Positions 44,102 through 51,276 of a stretch of 64,000 bases of DNA are shown here, piece by piece. Origin of the DNA: an uncultured Oscillibacter sp. (GTDB lineage: Bacteria; Bacillota; Clostridia; Oscillospirales; Oscillospiraceae). A model generated the notes under the pieces. It saw only the letters and a program-made list of their open reading frames with translations. It ran no database searches and was not told where the DNA came from. A program made the position numbers and the translations under genes. Where the stretch lies: positions 1 through 64,000 of the forward strand of contig NZ_CAJUBK010000004.1 of NCBI RefSeq assembly GCF_910584465.1, written 5' to 3'. How positions within the stretch are numbered: the stretch's first letter is position 1; each line of letters starts with the position of its first letter.

Positions 44102-44476
44102 TCAAAAAGCGGCCCGGTCCTCCGTCAGCACGCCGCTGAGGTCCATGGGCTTCCCGTCGGACCACAGGCGTTCCAGGTCGTAGAACTCCCGCGCCTCCGG
44201 GGAGAACACATGGACCGCCAGACAGCCGTAGTCCAGCAGCACCCAGGTGCCGTCCCGGTGGCCCTCCCGGTGGAGGGGGGCTTCGCCCGCCTGCTCCTTC
44301 AGCGCCTTCTCCACCGCGTCGCACAGCGCGTTGATCTGGGTATTGGAGGAGCCGGTGGCGATGACGAAATAGTCCGCCAGGGTGGTGATCTCCGCGATCT
44401 CGATGGCGCTGATCTCCTTGCCCTTCTTCTCGTCCAGGGCCTTGGCGGCGATGATGGCCAGCTCTTTCGGTGTCAT
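44102..44476 (-). CDS. rsfS: Ribosome silencing factor RsfS
   Basis: A 124-residue protein; ATG 44476 follows AGAGAGG. It shows the RsfS/Iojap core: ALDEKKGKEISAIEIAEITTLADYFVIATG, ALCDAVEKALKEQ, GTWVLLDYGCLAVHVFSPEAREFYDLERLW. The protein binds uL14 of the large subunit and blocks subunit joining when nutrients are short. The longer upstream frame overlaps the LCP gene and is not used. Its place after nadD-yqeK and the LCP gene is the common Firmicutes order. Confidence 0.96.
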   Translation of the reverse strand: MTPKELAIIAAKALDEKKGKEISAIEIAEITTLADYFVIATGSSNTQINALCDAVEKALKEQAGEAPLHREGHRDGTWVLLDYGCLAVHVFSPEAREFYDLERLWSDGKPMDLSGVLTEDRAAF

Positions 44477-44523
44477 ATGCGTTCCTCTCTTTCCTGATGA
44501 TATGTGGATGGTCTCCTCACGCC

Positions 44524-46113
44524 TCACGCGGCGGGATCCGGCCCGATCAAGGCGAAGCCGGGGTCGGAAGGAGGCTGGGGCTCCGCGGGGACAGGCTCCG
44601 ACGGGGCCGGGGGCGTCTCCGGGACGGGCTCCGGCGTGCCGGGATCGGCGCCGCCGCCCGGCAGGACGTCGCCCTGAGAGGGCGGGGCAGCCGTCCCCGA
44701 GCCGGGATCGCCGGGGACGGCCGTCCCCGTCCCGGGATCTCCGGGGATGGTCGTCCATCCGGGGTCCGCCGTCCCGGTCCCTGCGCCGCCTCCCCCGTCT
44801 CCCGGCTCCACGACGATGGGGCCCCCGTCCTCCGGATCGGGCTCGGCGGCGGTCCCGCCCTCCGGGTCCTCGGCGGTCCCGTCCTCCTCCTCCGGCTCCG
44901 GGCTGGGGGGCGGGAGGGCCGACGGCTTATCCTCCACATAGCCCGTGGAGGAGCTGAGGCTCCCGTCCGCGTTGACGGACATGATGTCCAGGTCCTTCAG
45001 GGTGAAGACCTCGGTGAAGGGGCTGAGCTCGTCGTTCACCAGGTCCAGGAGCGCCTTGGGCTTGGGGAGCACATAGTTCACTTCCCTCTGCCGCCCATGG
45101 GTGTCCCGCTCGACGGAGCGGCTGTAGGCGTTTTTCGTGGTGTGGGGCATGGTAACGAAGTTGACGTCTTCTATTTTCAGGCCTCCCATGACCGCCGATT
45201 TGCCGAACCAGAGGATGTTCTGGAAGCTCAGATCCGTCTCCACATTGTTGTTGAACGCCTCGATGAGGGGCCCTGCCTTCGTCATGTTCTTCGGCTGGAG
45301 CACCTGCTCCGCCATGGCCTTTAAAAAGGCTTGCTGGGTCTTGATACGGCCCACGTCGCCCTCGGCATAGCCATGTTTTTTATCGTTGTCGTACCGGTAG
45401 CGGAGGACCTGCATGGCGTCGTCCCCGGAAAGGAGGCGGTAGCCCTTGGCCTGGTGGATGCTCAGGTCCTGATAGGGGTCCTCGTAGTTCATATCCAGAG
45501 GCACGTCGAACCACACGCCTCCGATGGCGTCCACGATCTCCCCCACGGCGTCCCATTCCACCACGACCTGGAAGTCCGGTTCGAAGCCCACCAGCTGGGC
45601 GATCTCCTTGTAGAGGTGCTGGATGCCTTTTTCGCCCTGTCCGTAGTAGTTGTAGACGGCGTTGATCTTTTTGATATCATAGGGGATGTTCACCATGGTG
45701 TCCCGGGGGATGGACATGATCGTGGCCTTCTGGCCGGTCACGTCATAGCTGGCCAGCAGTATGGTGTCCGTGTTGCCGCCGCCGCCGGTGTCCCGGCCCA
45801 GGATCAGGACCGTCCAATAGTCCTTGCTCTTCCGCTCGCCGTCGCTGCCCCGGGGGCGGATGCCCTCGCCATAGTCGATGGCGTTGGGATCGTCCGGCCG
45901 GCCGTCGCCGTCGGCGTCCACCATGTCCTTGGGGTCGTTCCGAGCGGGCAGCTCCGGCCGGACGAACAGGCTCCGGAAGGCCAAAGTAGCCAGCAGTGCG
46001 ACCGCCAATATCACGATGATGACGATCAAAACGATGTGCTGCCGGGTCAGCCGCCCCCTCCTGGGGGGCCTCGGCGCCGGACCGCCCGCCAGCCGCTTTC
46101 CAACATTGCTCAT
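44524..46113 (-). CDS. LCP-family (LytR-CpsA-Psr) wall polymer ligase with long acidic/proline tail
   Basis: A 529-residue protein starting ATG 46113, four bases after the nadD-yqeK stop. A basic cytoplasmic tail, one membrane helix (about 25-48) and a linker lead to the LCP domain (about 95-330): VLILGRDTGGGGNTDTILLAS, MSIPRDTMVNIP (catalytic Arg/Asp region), INAVYNYYGQ, GGVWFDVPLDM and LSGDDAMQVLRYRYD. LCP enzymes move teichoic acids or glycans from lipid carriers to peptidoglycan. Residues about 400-529 are a Pro/Gly/Thr/Asp-rich disordered extension, unusual for the family. Its bases form short tandem repeats (GDPGTGTA). Confidence 0.93.
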   Translation of the reverse strand: MSNVGKRLAGGPAPRPPRRGRLTRQHIVLIVIIVILAVALLATLAFRSLFVRPELPARNDPKDMVDADGDGRPDDPNAIDYGEGIRPRGSDGERKSKDYWTVLILGRDTGGGGNTDTILLASYDVTGQKATIMSIPRDTMVNIPYDIKKINAVYNYYGQGEKGIQHLYKEIAQLVGFEPDFQVVVEWDAVGEIVDAIGGVWFDVPLDMNYEDPYQDLSIHQAKGYRLLSGDDAMQVLRYRYDNDKKHGYAEGDVGRIKTQQAFLKAMAEQVLQPKNMTKAGPLIEAFNNNVETDLSFQNILWFGKSAVMGGLKIEDVNFVTMPHTTKNAYSRSVERDTHGRQREVNYVLPKPKALLDLVNDELSPFTEVFTLKDLDIMSVNADGSLSSSTGYVEDKPSALPPPSPEPEEEDGTAEDPEGGTAAEPDPEDGGPIVVEPGDGGGGAGTGTADPGWTTIPGDPGTGTAVPGDPGSGTAAPPSQGDVLPGGGADPGTPEPVPETPPAPSEPVPAEPQPPSDPGFALIGPDPAA

Positions 46114-46117
46114 GATC

Positions 46118-47314
46118 TCATCTCTGTCCTTTCAGCGCGTCCCTGGCCTCCAGGGTCTTGGTGTGGATGGGAGCGCCCCGCTCCTCCATCTCCCGGATGG
46201 TCATCTCCAGTCCCAGCAGCAGCCCCGCGTCCAGGTCCTCGTAACAGGCCCGCCGCAGCTCCTCCACGCCGGGGAAGTCCCGGGTGGGTTCGATGTAATC
46301 CGCCAGGTAGACGATCTTCTCCAGCAGCGTCATATCCGCCCGGCCGGTGGTGTGCCAGCGGATGGCGCCGGTCACCTCCCCGTCCGTGCCGAAGACGGCG
46401 GCGGCGACGGCGGCGCCGGTCTTGGCGTGGAGCAGCTTCAAGGCCCGCCGCTCCAGATCGTCCAGTCCCACGCCGTACCGCTCCGCCAGGGCCAGCTGAT
46501 CCTCCAGCCCCAGCTTCTTCGTGCAGTCGTGGAGCAGCGCGGCCCGCCGGGCCTTCTCCACGTCGCCCCCCCAGCGCTCCGCCAGGTGGATGGCCTCCTG
46601 CTCGGTGCCCAGGACATGGGGGATGCGCCGGTAGTCCAAACAGCTCAGCGCCGCGGGCCGGAGCTGCGCCAGGGACAGCCCCTTCAGGTCCGCCGCCGTC
46701 CCGTACAGGCCCTTTCGCAGGATGTAGCCATATACCGCCGGGGCCAGCAGTCCGCCCCCCTCTCCCCGGGCCAGCCGCTCCCGCAGCTCCGTGGAGGACA
46801 CGTCCACCACGCCGGGGATGGTCAGGGTGAAGATGCGCGCCTGGGGGAAGGTCCGGTAGAGGGCGCTTCGCTGGACGGAGAACAGCTCCTCCGTGTCCTC
46901 CTCCGTCCGCCCGAAGGCGGCCACGCCCGCCAGGGAGAGGATGCGCCCCGGGTCGTGCCAGGTATGGATGGTCAGGAACATGTCCGCGCCCATCAGCAGC
47001 CACAGCTCATCCTCCGGATACCGCTCCTTCAGCCGCTCCAGGGTGTCGGCGGTGTAGCTGGCCCCCTCCCGCCTGAGCTCGATGTCCGAGACCTCGGCCC
47101 GGTCCCCCAGGCCGGTCTGCTCCGCCGCCAGGCGGACCATCTCCAGCCGCTGCTCCGGCGCGGGCGTGCCGGGGGGCAGCTGCTTGTGGGGCGGGCGCCC
47201 GGTGGGGATCATCAGCAGTTTGTCCAGCTTCAAAAGCTCGGATACCGCGCGGGCGGCGGTAATATGTCCCAAGTGCGGCGGGTTGAAGGCCCCGCCGTAT
47301 ACGCCGATCTTCAA
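46118..47314 (-). CDS. nadD: NadD-YqeK fusion: nicotinate-nucleotide adenylyltransferase plus HD-domain hydrolase
   Basis: A 398-residue bifunctional protein. The start is TTG 47314, eight bases after AAGGAGG. Residues 1-200 are NadD: GGAFNPPHLGHI (HxGH-type nucleotidyl transfer site), WLLMGADMFLTIHTWHDP and VDVSSTELRERL. Residues 205-398 are YqeK, an HD-superfamily hydrolase of diadenosine tetraphosphate, with RIPHVLGTEQEAIHLAERWG, ALLHDCTKKL (HD pair), KLLHAKTGAAVA and HTTGRADMTLLEKIVYLADYIEP. The two are separate adjacent genes in most Firmicutes; fused forms are known in this group. It makes NaAD for NAD synthesis. Confidence 0.94.
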   Translation of the reverse strand: MKIGVYGGAFNPPHLGHITAARAVSELLKLDKLLMIPTGRPPHKQLPPGTPAPEQRLEMVRLAAEQTGLGDRAEVSDIELRREGASYTADTLERLKERYPEDELWLLMGADMFLTIHTWHDPGRILSLAGVAAFGRTEEDTEELFSVQRSALYRTFPQARIFTLTIPGVVDVSSTELRERLARGEGGGLLAPAVYGYILRKGLYGTAADLKGLSLAQLRPAALSCLDYRRIPHVLGTEQEAIHLAERWGGDVEKARRAALLHDCTKKLGLEDQLALAERYGVGLDDLERRALKLLHAKTGAAVAAAVFGTDGEVTGAIRWHTTGRADMTLLEKIVYLADYIEPTRDFPGVEELRRACYEDLDAGLLLGLEMTIREMEERGAPIHTKTLEARDALKGQR

Positions 47315-47344
47315 ATCAGAAGCCTCCTTGCAAACGGATCGATA

Positions 47345-47671
47345 TCAGGTCCTCTTTCCCCGCTCCCGCACCAGGGGGATGCGCGCCTCCCTAGGCTTGG
47401 AATGGCTCTCCCGGTAGAGGACGAACTTGGTCCCGATGACCTGGACCACCTCGCTGCGGGTGGCCTTGGCCAGCGCCTCCGCCGCCAGGCGGGCGTCGTA
47501 GTCCAAGTTGTTGTCCAGCACCCGGCCCTTGATGAGCTCCCGGGCCTCCAGCGCGTCGTCGGCCTGCTTGATCAGGTTCTCCCCGATGCCGTCCTTGCCG
47601 ATCTGGAGGATGGTGTCGATGCGGTTCGCCAGGCCCCGCAGCTGGGCCCGCTGTTTGCTTGTCAAGTCCAT
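47345..47671 (-). CDS. yhbY: Ribosome assembly RNA-binding protein YhbY (CRM domain)
   Basis: A 108-residue protein; GGAGGAGCG precedes ATG 47671. It is one CRM domain: LTSKQRAQLRGLANRIDTILQIGKDGIG carries the GxxG-type RNA-binding loop region, then ALEARELIKGRVLDNN and VVQVIGTKFVLYRES, ending in a basic tail (REARIPLVRERGKR). The family binds pre-50S particles. It sits upstream of nadD-yqeK on the same strand, the conserved order. Confidence 0.95.
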   Translation of the reverse strand: MDLTSKQRAQLRGLANRIDTILQIGKDGIGENLIKQADDALEARELIKGRVLDNNLDYDARLAAEALAKATRSEVVQVIGTKFVLYRESHSKPREARIPLVRERGKRT

Positions 47672-47712
47672 ACGCTCCTCCGGCGCGTTCGCGCCGCCTT
47701 TCTTTTTTGTCC

Positions 47713-48063
47713 TCAGCCGTCGAGGGCGAAGGTCAGGAACTCCTCCAGGTCGCCGTTAAACTCAACGTCAAAAATATGGCCGTCCAGAGTCTGTTCCATA
47801 TAATGTATCACGCTTGTGTCCAGGTCGATCTGGGGCCTGCCCAGGGCGGCGATGAGCTCTGGGACGGTGAGGGGGCCGAAGTCCAGCCCGCCGGTCTCCA
47901 TCTCCTCCAAAATGAACTCCGCCAGATCGGCCAGCCGGCCCTCGTAGCGCTCCGCCAGCCTTCCCGCCACCGCCTCCAGCTCCTCTGAGGGCTCCTCGCA
48001 GACGAACTCGATCCCATTCGACACGGCCAAATAGGCGCCGTTATCCTCATCGTATTCGAACAT
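47713..48063 (-). CDS. Conserved-looking acidic protein of unknown function
   Basis: A 116-residue, strongly acidic soluble protein; AAGGGG precedes ATG 48063. It has two halves: a beta-like start (YDEDNGAYLAVSNGIEFVC) with a helix (EELEAVAGRLAERYEGRLADLAEFILEEM), then PLTVPELIAALGRPQIDLD and a beta end (HIFDVEFNGDLEEFLTFALDG). I do not recognise the family. It lies inside the rdgB-yhbY-nadD block with 23 and 41 nt gaps, so it is probably co-transcribed; an immunity-like or substrate-binding fold is possible. Confidence 0.75.
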   Translation of the reverse strand: MFEYDEDNGAYLAVSNGIEFVCEEPSEELEAVAGRLAERYEGRLADLAEFILEEMETGGLDFGPLTVPELIAALGRPQIDLDTSVIHYMEQTLDGHIFDVEFNGDLEEFLTFALDG

Positions 48064-48086
48064 AAGCCGTTTTCCCCTTCAGACGT

Positions 48087-48683
48087 TTATTTCCCGAGAT
48101 AAGTTCCCAGCGCCTCCGCGAAGGCCGCCAGGGCCCTGCCCCGGTGGGAGATCTTGCTCTTCTCCTCTGCCCCCAGCTGGCCGAAGGTCTTGCCCTTCTC
48201 CGGGATCAAAAACACCGGGTCGTAGCCAAAGCCGCCGTCCCCCAGGGGGGCGAAGGCGATGGCCCCGTCGCAGCGTCCCTCCGCCGTCAGGGTGTCCCCG
48301 TTGGGGAAGGCGCAGGCCACGGCGCAGGAGAAATGCGCCGCCCGCGTCCCCTGGCCCCGCATGGAGCGCAGGAGCAGCAGGCACCGCTTCCGGTCGTCCA
48401 GCCCCTCGCCGCCGTAACGGGCGGAGTAGACGCCGGGGCCGCCGTTCAGCGCGTCCACGCAGAGGCCGGAATCGTCCGCGATGGCGGGCAGGCCCGCCGC
48501 GGCGCAGACGGCCTTGGCCTTCAGCATGGCGTTCTCGGCGAAGGTGGACCCGGTCTCCTCCACATCCACCTCCACCCCCGCCTCGGCGGGGCTGACGACC
48601 TCCACGCCCAGCTTGGACAAGATCGCCTCCATCTCCGCCAGCTTCCCCGGATTGTGGGTCGCCAGCACGAACTTCTCACTCAT
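48087..48683 (-). CDS. rdgB: Non-canonical purine NTP pyrophosphatase (RdgB/HAM1)
   Basis: A 198-residue protein of normal family length. Motifs: FVLATHNPGKLAEMEAIL at the start, TGSTFAENAMLKAKAV, IADDSGLCVDALNGGPGVYSARYGGEG (substrate pocket) and GFGYDPVFLIPEKGKTFGQL near the end. It hydrolyses dITP, ITP and XTP to monophosphates and keeps deaminated purines out of DNA and RNA. Its ATG overlaps the rph stop (ATGA), and GGGAGGG lies within the end of rph. The pair rph-rdgB is widely conserved. Confidence 0.97.
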   Translation of the reverse strand: MSEKFVLATHNPGKLAEMEAILSKLGVEVVSPAEAGVEVDVEETGSTFAENAMLKAKAVCAAAGLPAIADDSGLCVDALNGGPGVYSARYGGEGLDDRKRCLLLLRSMRGQGTRAAHFSCAVACAFPNGDTLTAEGRCDGAIAFAPLGDGGFGYDPVFLIPEKGKTFGQLGAEEKSKISHRGRALAAFAEALGTYLGK

Positions 48684-49405
48684 CAAAACGTCCCTCCCAA
48701 CGCTTCTTCCTGCGCCGCCAGCAGCTCCTTGCAGCCCTTGGCGCACAAGCGGACCAGCTCCTGCTGCTCCGCGGGGGTGAAGGCCCGGCCCTCGCCGGTG
48801 CCCTGGAGCTCGATCAGCTCCCCCAGCTCGTTCATCACACAGTTCAGATCCACCTGGGCCCGGCTGTCCTCGCTGTAGCGGAGGTCCAGCAGCGGCGTGT
48901 CCTCCACGATCCCGGCGGAGACGCCGGTGACACAGTGCCGGATGGGGCTCGCGGCCAGATCGCCGCGCTCCACCAGCCTCCGGCAGGCCAGGGCCAGGGC
49001 CACGAAGCCGCCGGTGACCGAGGCGGTCCGGGTGCCGCCGTCCCCCTGGAGCACGTCGCAGTCGACGGTGATCGTCCGCTCCCCCAGCGCCTTCCTGTCC
49101 ACCGCGGCGCGGAGGGACCGGCCCACCAGGCGCTGGATCTCCGCGCTCCGGGGGCTGAGCTTCAGCTTGACAACGTCCCGCCGGCTCCGCTCCCGGTTGG
49201 CCCGGGGGAGCATGGAGTACTCGGCAGTGACCCAGCCCTCCCCGTAAGGGACGTGGGGCGGCGTCTTCTCCTCCACGCTGGCGCAGCACAGGACCATGGT
49301 GTCCCCGCACCGGATCAGGCAGCTGCCCTCGGCGAATTTGACGAACCCTGTTTCGATCTTCACAGGCCGCAGCTCATCGAAGGCCCGGCCGTCTTCTCTG
49401 GTCAT
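48683..49405 (-). CDS. rph: Ribonuclease PH
   Basis: A 240-residue phosphorolytic 3'-5' exoribonuclease that trims tRNA 3' ends. Motifs include KIETGFVKFAEGSCLIRCGDT, YSMLPRANRERSRRD (RNA- and phosphate-binding Arg residues), RLVGRSLRAAVDRKALGE, VDCDVLQGDGGTRTASVTG (catalytic Asp) and DLRYSEDSRAQVDLN. Its start (49405) overlaps the stop of a 61-residue membrane gene, and its end overlaps the rdgB start, so the three are translationally coupled. Confidence 0.97.
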   Translation of the reverse strand: MTREDGRAFDELRPVKIETGFVKFAEGSCLIRCGDTMVLCCASVEEKTPPHVPYGEGWVTAEYSMLPRANRERSRRDVVKLKLSPRSAEIQRLVGRSLRAAVDRKALGERTITVDCDVLQGDGGTRTASVTGGFVALALACRRLVERGDLAASPIRHCVTGVSAGIVEDTPLLDLRYSEDSRAQVDLNCVMNELGELIELQGTGEGRAFTPAEQQELVRLCAKGCKELLAAQEEALGGTF

Positions 49406-49587
49406 AGCTCCGTCCGCTCTCCCTTCTTGTCCCGGCCCCCCATCACCAGACCGGCCAGCAGCAGGACCAGGCCCGCGGCGATCGTGAGCAGGGGGACCGC
49501 GCTGTCCCACTCGCGGACCTCGCATCCGTAAAGGAACAGCACCGCGCCTACGATCATGATCTTAACGCTCAGGATACCTTTCTCCAT
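49402..49587 (-). CDS. Small membrane protein coupled to rph
   Basis: A 61-residue protein; ATG 49587 follows GGGGAGG. Two hydrophobic helices (about 5-22 and 30-49) are joined by CEVREWDSA and followed by a basic tail (GGRDKKGERTEL). Its TGA overlaps the rph ATG, and a good ribosome binding site is present, so it is very likely real though unrecognised. It lies 24 nt after the ftsY stop. Confidence 0.7.
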   Translation of the reverse strand: MEKGILSVKIMIVGAVLFLYGCEVREWDSAVPLLTIAAGLVLLLAGLVMGGRDKKGERTEL

Positions 49588-49611
49588 TGGGATACCTCCC
49601 CATCCTCCGTC

Positions 49612-50484
49612 TCAGATGATGGCCTGCGCGTACTCCTCGGCGTCGAAGGGCCGCAGATCGCCGATGCCCTCGCCGACTCCCGCGAACTTCACGGGCACGC
49701 CCAGCTCCCGGGCGATCGCCACGGCGATGCCCCCCTTGGCGGTGCCGTCCAGCTTGGTGAGGATGATGCCCGTCAGCCCCGCCGCCTCCTTGAAGGTCTT
49801 GGCCTGGATCAATCCGTTCTGCCCCGTGGTGGCGTCCAGCACCAGCAGGGTCTCCCGGGCCGCGCCGGGGCACTCCCGGTCGATGATCTTCGAGAGCTTG
49901 CTCAGCTCCGCCATGAGGTTCTGCTTGTTGTGCAGCCGCCCCGCCGTGTCGCAGAGCACCACGTCCACGCCCCGGGCCTTGGCGGCCTGGAGCGCGTCGA
50001 AGAGCACCGCGCCGGGGTCCGCGCCCTCATGCTGGCGGACCAGCTCCGCCTTGGCCCGCCCGGCCCAGATCTCCAGCTGGTCCGCCGCCGCCGCCCGGAA
50101 GGTGTCCGCCGCGCAGAGGAGGCACTTCTTCCCGCCGTAGCGGAAGAGGTCCGCCATCTTGCCGATGGAGGTGGTCTTCCCCACCCCGTTGACCCCGATG
50201 AAGAGGAACACGCAGGGAGAGGTGGAGACGTCCACCTCCGTGGTGCCCACGTCCAGCGCGTCCACGATGATCTCCCGCAGGGCGGAGCGGACCTCCTCCT
50301 GGCTCCGGAGCTTCTCCTTCCGGACCTTCTCCCGGAGCTTCCCCACGGTCTCCACGGCGGTCTCCATGCCGAAGTCGGAGAGGATCAGGGTCTCCTCCAG
50401 CTCCTCGAAGAAGGCCTCGTCCGCCTCGGTGTAGGTGGAGAAGATGTTGGTGGTGATCTTTTTCAGCTTGTCAAAGAAACCCAT
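49612..50484 (-). CDS. ftsY: Signal recognition particle receptor FtsY (short form)
   Basis: A 290-residue GTPase; ATG 50484 (MGFFDKLKKITTNIF) follows AAGGAGG. The NG domain is complete: LEETLILSDFGMETAVE (N domain), GVNGVGKTTSIGKMA (G1), DTFRAAAADQLEIW (G2), VVLCDTAGRLHNKQNLM (G3), LTKLDGTAKGG (G4) and FAGVGEGIGDLRPF (G5). The acidic A domain of proteobacterial FtsY is absent, so an N-terminal amphipathic helix probably does membrane targeting. It docks SRP-ribosome complexes at SecYEG. Confidence 0.97.
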   Translation of the reverse strand: MGFFDKLKKITTNIFSTYTEADEAFFEELEETLILSDFGMETAVETVGKLREKVRKEKLRSQEEVRSALREIIVDALDVGTTEVDVSTSPCVFLFIGVNGVGKTTSIGKMADLFRYGGKKCLLCAADTFRAAAADQLEIWAGRAKAELVRQHEGADPGAVLFDALQAAKARGVDVVLCDTAGRLHNKQNLMAELSKLSKIIDRECPGAARETLLVLDATTGQNGLIQAKTFKEAAGLTGIILTKLDGTAKGGIAVAIARELGVPVKFAGVGEGIGDLRPFDAEEYAQAII

Positions 50485-50501
50485 AGGTCCTCCTTGAGGT
50501 C

Positions 50502-50735
50502 TCAGCCATGAAGATGGCTGGTTCTTTGCACCCCCCATTTTCTCTTTTCCTTCCCTGAAGAAAAAGAGAAAACGGGCCGTGCACGGTCCAAAAGAGAAAA
50601 AGAAGGGGACGCGCGCGCAGGTAGTGCCGACTGAGATGGGGATATCTTCTGCCCGCGGCTCAGTTTTAGCGGGGGGTTGGAGGTTGGGGGATCGCCTGTC
50701 CGGCCCTCCTCGCTGCCGCTGACCTGGTGGGTGGG
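50502..50735 (+). repeat. Second dispersed repeat family, copy 2 (upstream of ftsY)
   Basis: Equivalent to 15422-15665: hairpin AGCCAT/ATGGCT, CACCCCCCATTTTCTCTTTT, the AT-rich stem with 15 of 16 pairs (50538-50553 with 50557-50572) despite changed bases, CGTGCACGGTCCAAAAGAG, then a GC-rich tail with CCGCTGACCTGGTG. Here the copy is antisense to both flanking genes, unlike copy 1. No gene is seen in it. Confidence 0.75.
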
Positions 50736-50746
50736 GGTTCTCCTTG

Positions 50747-50998
50747 TTATTTTTTCTCGTCGTATTCGATATGACTTCTGCAATCAGGGCAGGATCGCGG
50801 CCAATGGCGTCCTAAATATTGGCCGCAGTGGGGACAGCGGTGCCACTTTAGACGCAGGGCTAGGCCTGTCAGCACGATCGCCATCGCCAGCACCGTCACC
50901 GGCGTCCAGCCCGTGCTCCCCTTAGCCCCTAACAGGCCCAGGACCGCGCCCCCTAGGGCAAGTCCGATGGCGAGGTACTCCTTTTGACGCAGTGTCAT
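50747..50998 (-). CDS. Small membrane protein with zinc ribbon (paralogue 1)
   Basis: An 83-residue protein beginning MTLRQKEYLAIGLAL: two membrane helices (about 8-25 and 31-47), then a cytoplasmic zinc ribbon, CPHCGQYLGRHWPRSCPDC. It is a clear paralogue of the next gene upstream (51017-51265), sharing the MTLRQKE start, helix layout and ribbon. The pair lies between smc and ftsY. Function unknown; a metal-stabilised membrane adaptor is all that can be said. Confidence 0.75.
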   Translation of the reverse strand: MTLRQKEYLAIGLALGGAVLGLLGAKGSTGWTPVTVLAMAIVLTGLALRLKWHRCPHCGQYLGRHWPRSCPDCRSHIEYDEKK

Positions 50999-51016
50999 GG
51001 CGCTCCTCCTAAATCA

Positions 51017-51265
51017 TCAGTGATCCCTTTCCCGGGCCTCGTAGTCGATCTCCTTCCCACAGTGGGGGCAGTACTGCCCTTTGGTCCTGCCCAGAAACCG
51101 GCCGCAGCTTGGACAGCGCCACCACCGCTTCCACAAGACCGCCGCGCCAAAAACCATCGCCATGCCCAGCAGCAAGATCCATATGAATCCGCCGCCGATC
51201 AGCATCAGCAGCAGCCCCGCGATAAGGCCCGCGGTGCTCACAAGCTCTTTCTGCCGCAGCGTCAT
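51017..51265 (-). CDS. Small membrane protein with zinc ribbon (paralogue 2)
   Basis: An 82-residue protein with the same plan as its neighbour: MTLRQKELVSTAGLI, two helices (about 9-26 and 29-44), a WKRWWRCPSCGRFLGRTKG stretch and CPHCGKEIDY. The zinc-binding cysteines are all kept. It starts 11 nt after the smc stop, so the tandem pair is probably read with smc. It arose by local duplication; the two copies have since diverged in the helices but not in the first seven residues. Confidence 0.78.
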   Translation of the reverse strand: MTLRQKELVSTAGLIAGLLLMLIGGGFIWILLLGMAMVFGAAVLWKRWWRCPSCGRFLGRTKGQYCPHCGKEIDYEARERDH

Positions 51266-51276
51266 GGCGCACCTCC

